From an uncultured Dorea sp. (GTDB lineage Bacteria > Bacillota > Clostridia > Lachnospirales > Lachnospiraceae): a stretch of DNA of 64,000 nucleotides. Under the pieces are notes generated by a model, which saw only the letters and a list, made by a program, of their open reading frames with translations, was not told the origin of the DNA and did not search any database. Position 1 is the first letter of the stretch, and every line of letters begins with the position of its first letter. Below, piece after piece: positions 9,039-16,486 of the stretch. The position numbers were made by a program, and so were the translations under genes. Where the stretch lies: positions 17,869 through 81,868 of the forward strand of contig CANSCI010000003.1 of NCBI GenBank assembly GCA_947645355.1. Direction: 5' to 3'.

Positions 9039-9509
9039 TTACTTTTTTCTCCTGCGTCCGATATCGCAGATCGTAACGATCAGCGCCCCGGCTGCCACAT
9101 AGACATCCGCAAGATTTGCCGTAAGCCCTGAGAGAAACTTACTCTTGCTCTTAATCCCGATATAGTCAATAACTTTTCCCCTCGCCAGCCGATCGTAACA
9201 ATTACTTACCGCTCCGGCAGTCACAAACATCATGCCTAGCTTCCGGAACCATTTCCCCCTCTTCAGAAACAGCAGCACATCGTACAGCAGCACCCCAGCG
9301 CCGCCCACGACGGCGCTGGCTCTGATTACCTTCGGAGAACCGTCCAGCACATTCAGCAGCAGTCCCCTGTTATATACCTTTCGGAGAACTACCTTCGGCA
9401 GCCGTGTCTGCCGCTCCTCAGTCTCTGAAAAAAAGTCGTCAATATACTGTTTAATTCCCATGTCAATACAGACAAGGACCGCCAAAAGGCCGCACATCCA
9501 CATCAGCAT
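9039..9509 (-). CDS. Signal peptidase II-like protein (LspA family)
   Basis: A 156-residue membrane protein resembling lipoprotein signal peptidase. The conserved SNCYDR...GKVIDYI block carries Asp115, and NLADVYVAAG carries Asp135, matching the two catalytic aspartates of LspA. Hydrophobic segments lie at about 4-17, 66-82, 93-103 and 133-148. It starts one base inside the end of the preceding coiled-coil gene, so the two are translationally coupled. It is more divergent than typical LspA (charged loop QTRLPK at 35-40) and may be a second copy. Confidence 0.75.
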   Translation of the reverse strand: MLMWMCGLLAVLVCIDMGIKQYIDDFFSETEERQTRLPKVVLRKVYNRGLLLNVLDGSPKVIRASAVVGGAGVLLYDVLLFLKRGKWFRKLGMMFVTAGAVSNCYDRLARGKVIDYIGIKSKSKFLSGLTANLADVYVAAGALIVTICDIGRRRKK

Positions 9510-9799
9510 TACACGGTTCCTCTGATCCGTTCAATCTCCTCTGTCAGCCTGGTGATCTCTTCATCCCGCTTTTCAATGGATTCACATACGGCAATATAAT
9601 CCATGTCAGAAATCTCACTATTACAGAACTTCTCATATACCATGCGCCCGATATCCATATGATCCCTGTCATTGGCACGTTTTAATGAGCGGATCTCACT
9701 CTTTAGCTTCTGGATCTCAATCGTATCCTCAGTTTTCTTGCCCAAATCAATCGCTACATCTGAAATCTTTTTTCCCAGTTCTTCAAAAAAATCTGCCAT
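9509..9799 (-). CDS. Small predicted coiled-coil protein, unknown function
   Basis: A 96-residue soluble, highly charged protein. Residues 10-45 and 70-93 show heptad-like spacing of hydrophobic residues (IEIQKLKSEIRSLK, EITRLTEEIERI), predicting two helices that can pair. No domain recognised. A strong ribosome site (AAAGGAG) precedes the ATG. It is positioned between the Csp-like protease and the LspA-like gene, overlapping the latter by one base. Confidence 0.7.
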   Translation of the reverse strand: MADFFEELGKKISDVAIDLGKKTEDTIEIQKLKSEIRSLKRANDRDHMDIGRMVYEKFCNSEISDMDYIAVCESIEKRDEEITRLTEEIERIRGTV

Positions 9800-9833
9800 A
9801 TCCTTTTTCTCCTTTTCTCTTATTCAGCCATTA

Positions 9834-11552
9834 TTACAGCTGTCTCAGGGTATCCAGCAGGCGATACAGATCCAGCGTCCCGTATCCCCATTCTTTATTC
9901 GGATATTCCATCTCCGGCCGCTGTCCCGCCCCCAGTACGATCAGATTGCGGATCTGGCTTGTGCTGGCTCCCCTGGCTCCGGGCTGCTGCTCAAACCAGC
10001 CAAGCAAAAGGGCTACCGCCCCCGCAGCAATCCCTGCCGCCGCACTGGAACCGCTTCGAGTTGCAAAGCCTCCATTTAATCCGGCTCCTGTAATAGATAC
10101 GCCGGGCGCCGCAAAATCCGGTTTCACCCGTTCATCTCTAGTATAACCCCTCCCGGAATTAATATCAACTGCATTATCTCTTCCATTATAGTAAGCAACT
10201 GTCATAGAACCCCTCCCGGTACCCGGTTCAGTCAATGTGACATCCGGGTCTGCCTCAAGGAAATAAACCTCCCCGTCCAGAAATTCCTGAACCGGAAGCC
10301 ACATATGAAAATCTCCCTCCGACATCTGAAGTGGTTCCACCTGAATCCGCCAGATTCCAGGAGCCGGATCCTTAAACCTCATAAAAATAAGCTGTGAATC
10401 ATTGTTCTCCAGCAGCAGACGGTATTCCACGACTACCTCTGTTCGTTCAAAGGTAAACAGGAAATTATACCGATATCCCTGCCGCAGGGAGATTTGACGT
10501 GTCTGTTCTCCGGACGGCGAGGTAATAGAGATAGTCACAACATTGGGAAGCCGCGACCAGAGCTCCGTTACGAACCCGCTGACACCTTCACCCACCCGAA
10601 GTTCCACTGTCGATGCACCGTTCTTATCTCCAAACCTATGGTAATAGTGATGCCTCAGAGATGCCTCATTCCCTGTCCCGACTACGACACAATGATTCAT
10701 CTGGAGAGAATAAGCATCCAGCAAAAAAGACAACAGCGACGTACCATTATGCCCACCAAAATTTGTCCCAAGTGCAATACAGATCACAAGCGGCATATTC
10801 CGCTTTCTGGCAAGATCATTCAAATATTTCAGTCCCAGCATAATATCATTTTCCTGGTAGCACACAGCATCCTTGCGTATGCCATAAAAATCCTTAAGAT
10901 AAGATTTTGCACTTTTGAGTTTTACTACAGCAAGGGTTGCCTCAGGCGCCGCCCCGAGGAATCGGTTTTCCACATTGGCACTCCCGGCCGCCACACTTGC
11001 AAGAAATGTACCGTGGCCGTCCTCATCTGTACTCGGAACGATTTCCAGAGGATTTCCGGATCGGAGCGCCGCATTAATATCCTCCTGCGTATATTCACTC
11101 CCGTATCCCAGCCCGTCAGGAAGGCTTCCGGTCTGCACGGTCTGGTCCCAGATCCCCGCAATCCGGGTACTTCCATCAATATTTCGGAAAACCTCATGCT
11201 GATAATCGATCCCTGTATCCACAAAGCCGATCATAATATTCTCTCCCATAAGCTGCAGCGTCGGATAATTTTGAAGGGCAGTGACCCCTGCATCCTCCAA
11301 GGCCTCCATGTCAATAAGGGTATAGCAGTTGGGAATCGAATTGTACCAGTACCGGTCAATGGTCAGAGGTTCCAATGCAGCACTGTCTACCGATTCCGCC
11401 CGGTATCCGAAATCCATTGTCTGGGTACAGATCTGATCCGGTGCTGTTCCGTAGGTTTCATTCCCCCGAAACGGCGAGAAGATAAAGTCCCAGTAATCCT
11501 CTGACAATATTTTATCCCGGCATGTCAGTTCATTTGCAGTAAAATAATCCAT
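9834..11552 (-). CDS. Csp-like subtilisin-family (S8) serine protease
   Basis: A 572-residue protein with a complete S8 triad: Asp112 in FVDTGIDY, His180 in DGHGTFLAS and Ser503 in SGSSAAAG. An insertion at about 310-440 fits the jelly-roll domain of clostridial Csp proteases, which process spore-cortex lytic enzymes or sense germinants. No signal peptide is visible, again as in Csp proteins. Unlike CspC-type pseudoproteases, the triad is intact. The ribosome site lies in the 3' arm of a terminator-like hairpin just upstream. Confidence 0.85.
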   Translation of the reverse strand: MDYFTANELTCRDKILSEDYWDFIFSPFRGNETYGTAPDQICTQTMDFGYRAESVDSAALEPLTIDRYWYNSIPNCYTLIDMEALEDAGVTALQNYPTLQLMGENIMIGFVDTGIDYQHEVFRNIDGSTRIAGIWDQTVQTGSLPDGLGYGSEYTQEDINAALRSGNPLEIVPSTDEDGHGTFLASVAAGSANVENRFLGAAPEATLAVVKLKSAKSYLKDFYGIRKDAVCYQENDIMLGLKYLNDLARKRNMPLVICIALGTNFGGHNGTSLLSFLLDAYSLQMNHCVVVGTGNEASLRHHYYHRFGDKNGASTVELRVGEGVSGFVTELWSRLPNVVTISITSPSGEQTRQISLRQGYRYNFLFTFERTEVVVEYRLLLENNDSQLIFMRFKDPAPGIWRIQVEPLQMSEGDFHMWLPVQEFLDGEVYFLEADPDVTLTEPGTGRGSMTVAYYNGRDNAVDINSGRGYTRDERVKPDFAAPGVSITGAGLNGGFATRSGSSAAAGIAAGAVALLLGWFEQQPGARGASTSQIRNLIVLGAGQRPEMEYPNKEWGYGTLDLYRLLDTLRQL

Positions 11553-11561
11553 AAAAAATGC

Positions 11562-11588
11562 CTCACATACTTTTTTTAAGTATATGAG
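11562..11588 (-). terminator. Terminator of the clpX-like gene that overlaps the protease ribosome site
   Basis: Eleven-base stem (CTCAcATACTT with one wobble) and five-base loop; on the minus strand it is followed by GCATTTTTT and immediately by the protease ATG at 11552. The GTGAGG ribosome site is part of the 3' arm, so the same hairpin could both end the upstream transcript and mask protease translation. Confidence 0.65.
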
Positions 11589-11649
11589 ACATTCGGGATG
11601 ATATATGTAAGAACCATGTATCCCTTCGTCTGCGGAAGGCAGCTGCCTG

Positions 11650-13074
11650 CTACGGCAGACGCTGTACCGCCTGCCCCCTCAGCATGATGACAGGCCCTCC
11701 TGTGCCTTCTATATATTCCTTTGTAATGACCACATGCCCGATACTGTCATCTTTGGGGATCTCATACATAATATCCAGCATAAATTCTTCAATGATCGCC
11801 CTGAGCGCCCTTGCGCCCGTGTCCTTTTTGATTGCTTTTTCTGCAATGGCCTCCAGGGCCTCGTCATTAAATTCCAGACTCACCTCATCCAGAGCAAGAA
11901 GCTTCTGATACTGTTTAAGGATGGCGTTTCTCGGTTCCTTTAAGATCTTGATCATCATATCTTTGTCAAGCCCTTTTAGTGTAAATACAATGGGCAGACG
12001 TCCTAAAAATTCCGGTATCATGCCAAAATTACGCAGATCCTCCACTGTTACTTTCTCCAGAATTGTCTTGTCACGATCGTATTTGTCCTTCAGATCCGCC
12101 CCGAAACCGATGGACGCCTGCTTTGTCAGCCGCTCCTTGATGATCCCGTCAAGATCCGGAAATGCTCCGCCGCAGATAAATAAAATATTTCTCGTATTTA
12201 CTGTAGTGAGGGGAACCATGGCATTCTTGCTGTTGGCGCCCACCGGGACCTCCACGTCGCTACCTTCCAGAAGCTTTAGCATCCCCTGCTGTACAGACTC
12301 GCCGCTCACATCCCGCTGGTTGGTGTTTTTCTTCTTTGCAATCTTGTCGATCTCGTCAATAAAAATAATTCCCTGCTCCGCCTTCTGCACGTCATTGTCT
12401 GCCGCTGCAAGAAGCTTGGATACCACGCTCTCAATATCGTCACCGATATACCCTGCTTCGGTGAGGGATGTCGCATCTGTGATGGCCAGCGGCACATCCA
12501 GGATCCTGGCCAGAGTTTTCACCAGATAAGTCTTTCCGCAGCCGGTAGGTCCGATCATCAGCATATTGGATTTCTCGATCTCAATATCATCCATCGTATC
12601 GGTAGCCACTCTTTTATAGTGATTGTACACGGCAACGGAAATCGCCTTTTTTGCATACTCCTGACCGACCACATAGTCATCCAGCTTCGCTTTAATCTTA
12701 TGAGGAGCCGGCAGGTTATTAATATCAACCAGAGGTTTTTTCTCCTCTCCTTCTTTTTTCTTCTTAAGCTTCTGCTTCTTCGGGATTGTCTGCTCCAGAT
12801 CCGACATGTTCATAATCTGGATCCCCGGAATATTGAGGATCTGGCTGAAGTCAATCTGTCCGTTGTTCATGGCATCAAAACTCTTCTGCATACAATCATT
12901 GCATACAGAGATATGATTCGGAAGGTCGATCATTTTTCCTGCCGTACTCTCCGGACGCCGGCAGATAAAGCATACCTTTTCATACTCATCCTCCTGCTTT
13001 TCTTCCGTCGGCTCCACGCTGACAGTTTCCACTTTTTCCACTTCATTTTCATTCATGTTTTTCTCGTCAGACAT
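11650..13074 (-). CDS. ClpX-family unfoldase, divergent paralogue
   Basis: ATP-driven unfoldase expected to work with ClpP. The 474-residue protein has the ClpX zinc domain (Cys35, Cys38, Cys58, Cys61), a Lys-rich linker at 99-113, Walker A GPTGCGKT at 175-182, Walker B IIFIDE at 236-241, the pore loop GYIG at 208-211 and the ClpP-docking IGF at 322-324. The segment that in standard ClpX carries the RKH substrate loop reads GANSKNAMVPL here (279-289), so substrate choice probably differs. It follows the divergent ligA after 14 bases. A canonical clpX probably exists elsewhere; that is inference. Confidence 0.85.
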   Translation of the reverse strand: MSDEKNMNENEVEKVETVSVEPTEEKQEDEYEKVCFICRRPESTAGKMIDLPNHISVCNDCMQKSFDAMNNGQIDFSQILNIPGIQIMNMSDLEQTIPKKQKLKKKKEGEEKKPLVDINNLPAPHKIKAKLDDYVVGQEYAKKAISVAVYNHYKRVATDTMDDIEIEKSNMLMIGPTGCGKTYLVKTLARILDVPLAITDATSLTEAGYIGDDIESVVSKLLAAADNDVQKAEQGIIFIDEIDKIAKKKNTNQRDVSGESVQQGMLKLLEGSDVEVPVGANSKNAMVPLTTVNTRNILFICGGAFPDLDGIIKERLTKQASIGFGADLKDKYDRDKTILEKVTVEDLRNFGMIPEFLGRLPIVFTLKGLDKDMMIKILKEPRNAILKQYQKLLALDEVSLEFNDEALEAIAEKAIKKDTGARALRAIIEEFMLDIMYEIPKDDSIGHVVITKEYIEGTGGPVIMLRGQAVQRLP

Positions 13075-13088
13075 ATTTTCCCTTCTTT

Positions 13089-15056
13089 CTACCTGCCTTC
13101 TTTGGTCATTTTAATAAAATCCTCTTCTGATATAATCGGTATTCCAAGTTCATTTGCCTTTTTATTTTTGGAGGAAGTGGATGTCACATCATTATTGATC
13201 AGATAATTCGTCTTAGATGTGACTGAACCTGTGACTTTACCTCCAAGACTCTCGATCAGCTCCTTCACTGCACCGCGGTTGGCAAAATGCTCCACGCTCC
13301 CGGTTACAACAAACTGAACGCCTTTAAGGGTCTGTTCCGACTGCTCCTGCCCTTCCTCCGGAATCTCCAGCTCCTTAAGCAAATTCCTAAACTGCTTCAC
13401 ATGAGTTTTATCTGAAAAATATCCGGTAAATGCTTTCGCAATCACTTCACCAATGCCGGAAATTGCGCTTAAACTCTCCTCATCCGCACAGAGCATGGCA
13501 TCCACATCATATGCAAACTCTCTGCAGATTACTTTTGCATTGGCCAGACCGATATTGGCAATGCCAAGCCCGTAGATTACTTTCGGGAGAGTAGTGACCC
13601 TTGCTTTCTCTATACTTGCGGCAAGATTACGGTAAGACTTTTCACCGAACCCTTCCATGGACTGAATCTCTTCCCGATACCGGTCCAGGTGGAACAGATC
13701 TTGAAACTCCCTGATGTAGCCCCTGGAAATAAACTTCTCAAGAGTAGATTCTGACAATCCTTCTATATTTAAGGCATCCCTGCTGACAAAGAGGGCAAAT
13801 GACTTCACATGTTTCGCCTGGCACTCAGGGTTGACACAGTACAGCGCCTTCGCGTTGCTGACCTGGCGCACCTGTGTCCTGCCGCCGCACACCGGACATG
13901 CCTCCGGGATATCCTTCACCCCGCTCCTTGTCTTATTCTCCGCAATCTGCGGTATGATCATATTGGCCTTATATACCTGGATCTCATCCCCGACCCCAAG
14001 TTCCAGTTCCTCCATAATACTGATATTATGGACACTGGCGCGGCTCACGGTGGTTCCTTCAAGTTCCACCGGCTCAAAAATTGCCACCGGGTTAATAAGA
14101 CCCGTCCTCGACGGACTCCACTCGATCTCCAAAAGCCGTGTACTGCGGATCTCGTCCGCCCATTTAAATGCATAGGAATCCCGCGGAAATTTTGATGTCT
14201 GTCCCAGCGACCTTCCATATTCAATATCATCATATACAAGCACCAGCCCGTCAGACGGAAAATCATTTTCTGCAATGCGGGCGGAGAAATCCGCCACCCG
14301 GGACACCACAGTGTCTCTTGTCACCTCATAGTGTTCCACCACCTCAAACCCCTGCTCTTTAAGCCATTCCATCTGCCGCAGCCTGGAATTGTGAAAGTCC
14401 ACTCCTTCTGCCTGGACGAGAGAGAATGCATAGAACCGCACATTCCGGCGGGCAGTGACCTCATTGTTCAGCTGACGGACAGACCCACTGCAGAGATTTC
14501 TCGGATTCTTATATCTGGATTCCACATCCTCGATCTCTTCATTGATTTTCTCAAAATCTTTATAACCGATGACAGCCTCCCCCCGCAGGATCAACTCTCC
14601 CTGATAACCGATCTTAAGCGGCAGATTACGAAAGACTCTTGCGTTATTGGTGATGACCTCACCCACCTCTCCGTTCCCCCTGGTAACGGCCTTATGAAGC
14701 TCCCCCTCTCTGTAGGTAAGCACGATCGTAAGCCCGTCAAGTTTCCAGGACATTACTGCCTTCTGATCTCCCAGAAACCCCTTTAAGTCTTCCACATCCT
14801 TGGTCTTATCCAGCGACAGCATAGGGCGCTCGTGGCGTTCCTTAGGAAGTTCACTCAACACCTCGTACCCAACGTTGACCGTCGGACTGCCCGACAGCGT
14901 AACTCCAAGCTCCCTCTCCAATGCCAGCAATTCATCATAGAGCCTGTCGTACTCATAATTGCTCATAATCTCCTCGGCATCCTGGTAATAGGCACGGCCT
15001 GCTCTATTCAGCAGTTCTACCAATTCCTGCATTCTTGCCTGCTTCTGCTTGTTCAT
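13089..15056 (-). CDS. ligA: NAD-dependent DNA ligase, divergent
   Basis: Seals nicks using NAD+. The 655-residue protein has adenylation motif KLDG (Lys105), a four-Cys zinc finger (CPVCGG...CVNPEC) near 390-415, helix-hairpin-helix repeats at about 430-570 and a C-terminal BRCT domain at about 575-650. Several usually invariant positions differ: the Glu two residues before the active Lys is Ser103, TRGDG reads TRGNG, and GED reads GEV. These suggest a second, specialised LigA or reduced activity. The first 53 bases overlap the end of the pseudouridine synthase gene; AGGAG lies about 12 bases before this ATG. Confidence 0.88.
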   Translation of the reverse strand: MNKQKQARMQELVELLNRAGRAYYQDAEEIMSNYEYDRLYDELLALERELGVTLSGSPTVNVGYEVLSELPKERHERPMLSLDKTKDVEDLKGFLGDQKAVMSWKLDGLTIVLTYREGELHKAVTRGNGEVGEVITNNARVFRNLPLKIGYQGELILRGEAVIGYKDFEKINEEIEDVESRYKNPRNLCSGSVRQLNNEVTARRNVRFYAFSLVQAEGVDFHNSRLRQMEWLKEQGFEVVEHYEVTRDTVVSRVADFSARIAENDFPSDGLVLVYDDIEYGRSLGQTSKFPRDSYAFKWADEIRSTRLLEIEWSPSRTGLINPVAIFEPVELEGTTVSRASVHNISIMEELELGVGDEIQVYKANMIIPQIAENKTRSGVKDIPEACPVCGGRTQVRQVSNAKALYCVNPECQAKHVKSFALFVSRDALNIEGLSESTLEKFISRGYIREFQDLFHLDRYREEIQSMEGFGEKSYRNLAASIEKARVTTLPKVIYGLGIANIGLANAKVICREFAYDVDAMLCADEESLSAISGIGEVIAKAFTGYFSDKTHVKQFRNLLKELEIPEEGQEQSEQTLKGVQFVVTGSVEHFANRGAVKELIESLGGKVTGSVTSKTNYLINNDVTSTSSKNKKANELGIPIISEEDFIKMTKEGR

Positions 15057-15750
15057 ATAATTCTCTTAACTCCTGTTCTGACAATTTTCTTACGGCTCCC
15101 GGCTTCAGTCCGCCGAGTTCCACATTCATAACCCTTACCCTGACCAGCTTCCTGACCTGATATCCGAGAGCCTCACACATGCGCCTGATCTGCCGGTTCA
15201 GCCCCTGGGTCAACACAATGACAAAGGTATACTTCCCGGCAGCAGAGACTTTGCACGGCCTTGTCACCGCATCCAGCCCCTTCTCCTCATCCACAATGCG
15301 GACACCGGCCCCCATCATCTGCAGAAATTCCTCTGTCAGAGGTTTGTCTACCGTTACCCTGTACTCCTTCTCATGGCCGTACCGCGCGCGCATCATTGCA
15401 TTGATCAGGTCACCGTCATTGGTCATAAGAAGCAGTCCTTCCGAATCCTTGTCCAGTCTCCCTGCATAGGTCACCCGTACCGGATAATTCAGGAGTCTGA
15501 CGATACTGTTTCTTGTCCTTTTGTCCTCCGTACAGATAATACCTGCCGGCTTGTTCACAGCCAGCACGATCCTTTCACTTCTGTTTTTTACAGTCTTTTT
15601 CCCGACCCGTACTTCCTGGCCTTCCTCCACCTGCATTCCGGGAAAGGCTCTCTTACCGTCTACAGCAACCTTCCCTTCCTGAATCAGCCGGTCAGCCTCC
15701 CGCCTGGAACAGATCCCTGCCTCGCTGAGATACTTGTTCAATCTTACCAT
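15004..15750 (-). CDS. RsuA/RluB-family pseudouridine synthase
   Basis: Makes pseudouridine in ribosomal RNA. The 248-residue protein has an N-terminal S4 RNA-binding domain (RLNKYLSEAGICSRREADRL, residues 3-22) and the catalytic motif GRLDKDSEGLLLMTNDGD near residues 97-114 with the nucleophile Asp. The RQIRRMCEALGY motif near 188 is typical. It is first in a minus-strand series with ligA and the ClpX-like gene; its end overlaps ligA. Whether it is RluB or RluF cannot be told. Confidence 0.92.
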   Translation of the reverse strand: MVRLNKYLSEAGICSRREADRLIQEGKVAVDGKRAFPGMQVEEGQEVRVGKKTVKNRSERIVLAVNKPAGIICTEDKRTRNSIVRLLNYPVRVTYAGRLDKDSEGLLLMTNDGDLINAMMRARYGHEKEYRVTVDKPLTEEFLQMMGAGVRIVDEEKGLDAVTRPCKVSAAGKYTFVIVLTQGLNRQIRRMCEALGYQVRKLVRVRVMNVELGGLKPGAVRKLSEQELRELYEQAEAGKNAGIGRTAE

Positions 15751-15827
15751 ATCATATCACCATATTGTTCTTATTTATTGTATCAGTATACCACAATTGT
15801 TCCCGGAAAATAACGGGGATTTTTTAA

Positions 15828-15856
15828 TTGTCTTTTTATTGTCCTGTTGTTATAAT
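15828..15856 (+). promoter_or_regulatory. Promoter of the DUF5721-like gene
   Basis: TTGTCT (15828-15833), 17-base spacer, TATAAT (15851-15856). The transcript would begin near 15863 and carry a leader of about 85 bases that includes a GC-rich hairpin at about 15875-15902. Confidence 0.6.
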
Positions 15857-15948
15857 AAATCGTGAAACACCCTCTGACAGGCAGGCTGCTTTGCCGTCTG
15901 TCAAGAAACGGCCAACGATACAATTTTTAGATAAAAAGGAGCCTGAAG

Positions 15949-16422
15949 ATGACCACAATTGCCCTGAAGGCAAAAGCCTGCATGTCCCATCTCCTTCTGG
16001 GGGAGACCTTTGATGATTTTGCTTTTATCGAAGGAGAGATTACTACATTCAATAAATTTACCATCGACGGATTCATGCACAAAGATTTTTTTGAAGAGCC
16101 GCCGGAGCATGCACATTCCCGCTGGAAGGACATCCGGGATTTCTGCTTTTCTGTAATCCGCGGCAAGCGCACCCCCTTGAGTTTTAAGATCGTTCTTTCT
16201 CTGGCACCGGAACGTTTTGCCGCCTTTCTCACGGAACATGAAGTTGTCGGACTGAAGCCGGAGGATATCCAGGGCATGTACCTGAACTTATCTTACGACG
16301 GGACAGCGCTGCAGTGCATCACCGGCGTATCCATGCGTATATTCACCATGGACAAGACCCTGGAGCGGGAGTGGGACGCCTTTGCCGAAAAGCTTCTTTT
16401 AAAACTCGACCTTATGATTTAA
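15949..16422 (+). CDS. DUF5721-like protein of unknown function
   Basis: A 157-residue soluble protein without signal peptide or membrane segment. It reads like the DUF5721 proteins seen in Lachnospiraceae (LLLGETFDDFAFIEGEITTFNKF-type start), but this assignment is from memory and the function is unknown. A good ribosome site (AAAAAGGAG) precedes the ATG, a near-consensus promoter lies upstream and a strong terminator follows, so it is a single-gene transcript convergent with htpG. Confidence 0.75.
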   Translation: MTTIALKAKACMSHLLLGETFDDFAFIEGEITTFNKFTIDGFMHKDFFEEPPEHAHSRWKDIRDFCFSVIRGKRTPLSFKIVLSLAPERFAAFLTEHEVVGLKPEDIQGMYLNLSYDGTALQCITGVSMRIFTMDKTLEREWDAFAEKLLLKLDLMI

Positions 16423-16426
16423 ACAG

Positions 16427-16471
16427 AGATTGCCGTACCTGTGATTTTCCTATGAACCGGTACGGCAATCT
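16427..16471. terminator. Bidirectional terminator
   Basis: Perfect 13-base stem AGATTGCCGTACC with its complement and a 19-base loop, T-rich on both sides. It separates the DUF5721-like gene from convergent htpG. Confidence 0.8.
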
Positions 16472-16486
16472 TATTTCGGTTATCTT

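Noticed and set aside
10494..11504. 336-residue + strand frame opposite the Csp-like protease
   Set aside because: The protease has an intact catalytic triad on the minus strand; the + frame is antisense shadow.
15857..15948. Possible riboswitch in the leader of the DUF5721-like gene
   Set aside because: A hairpin is visible but no conserved riboswitch core is recognised.
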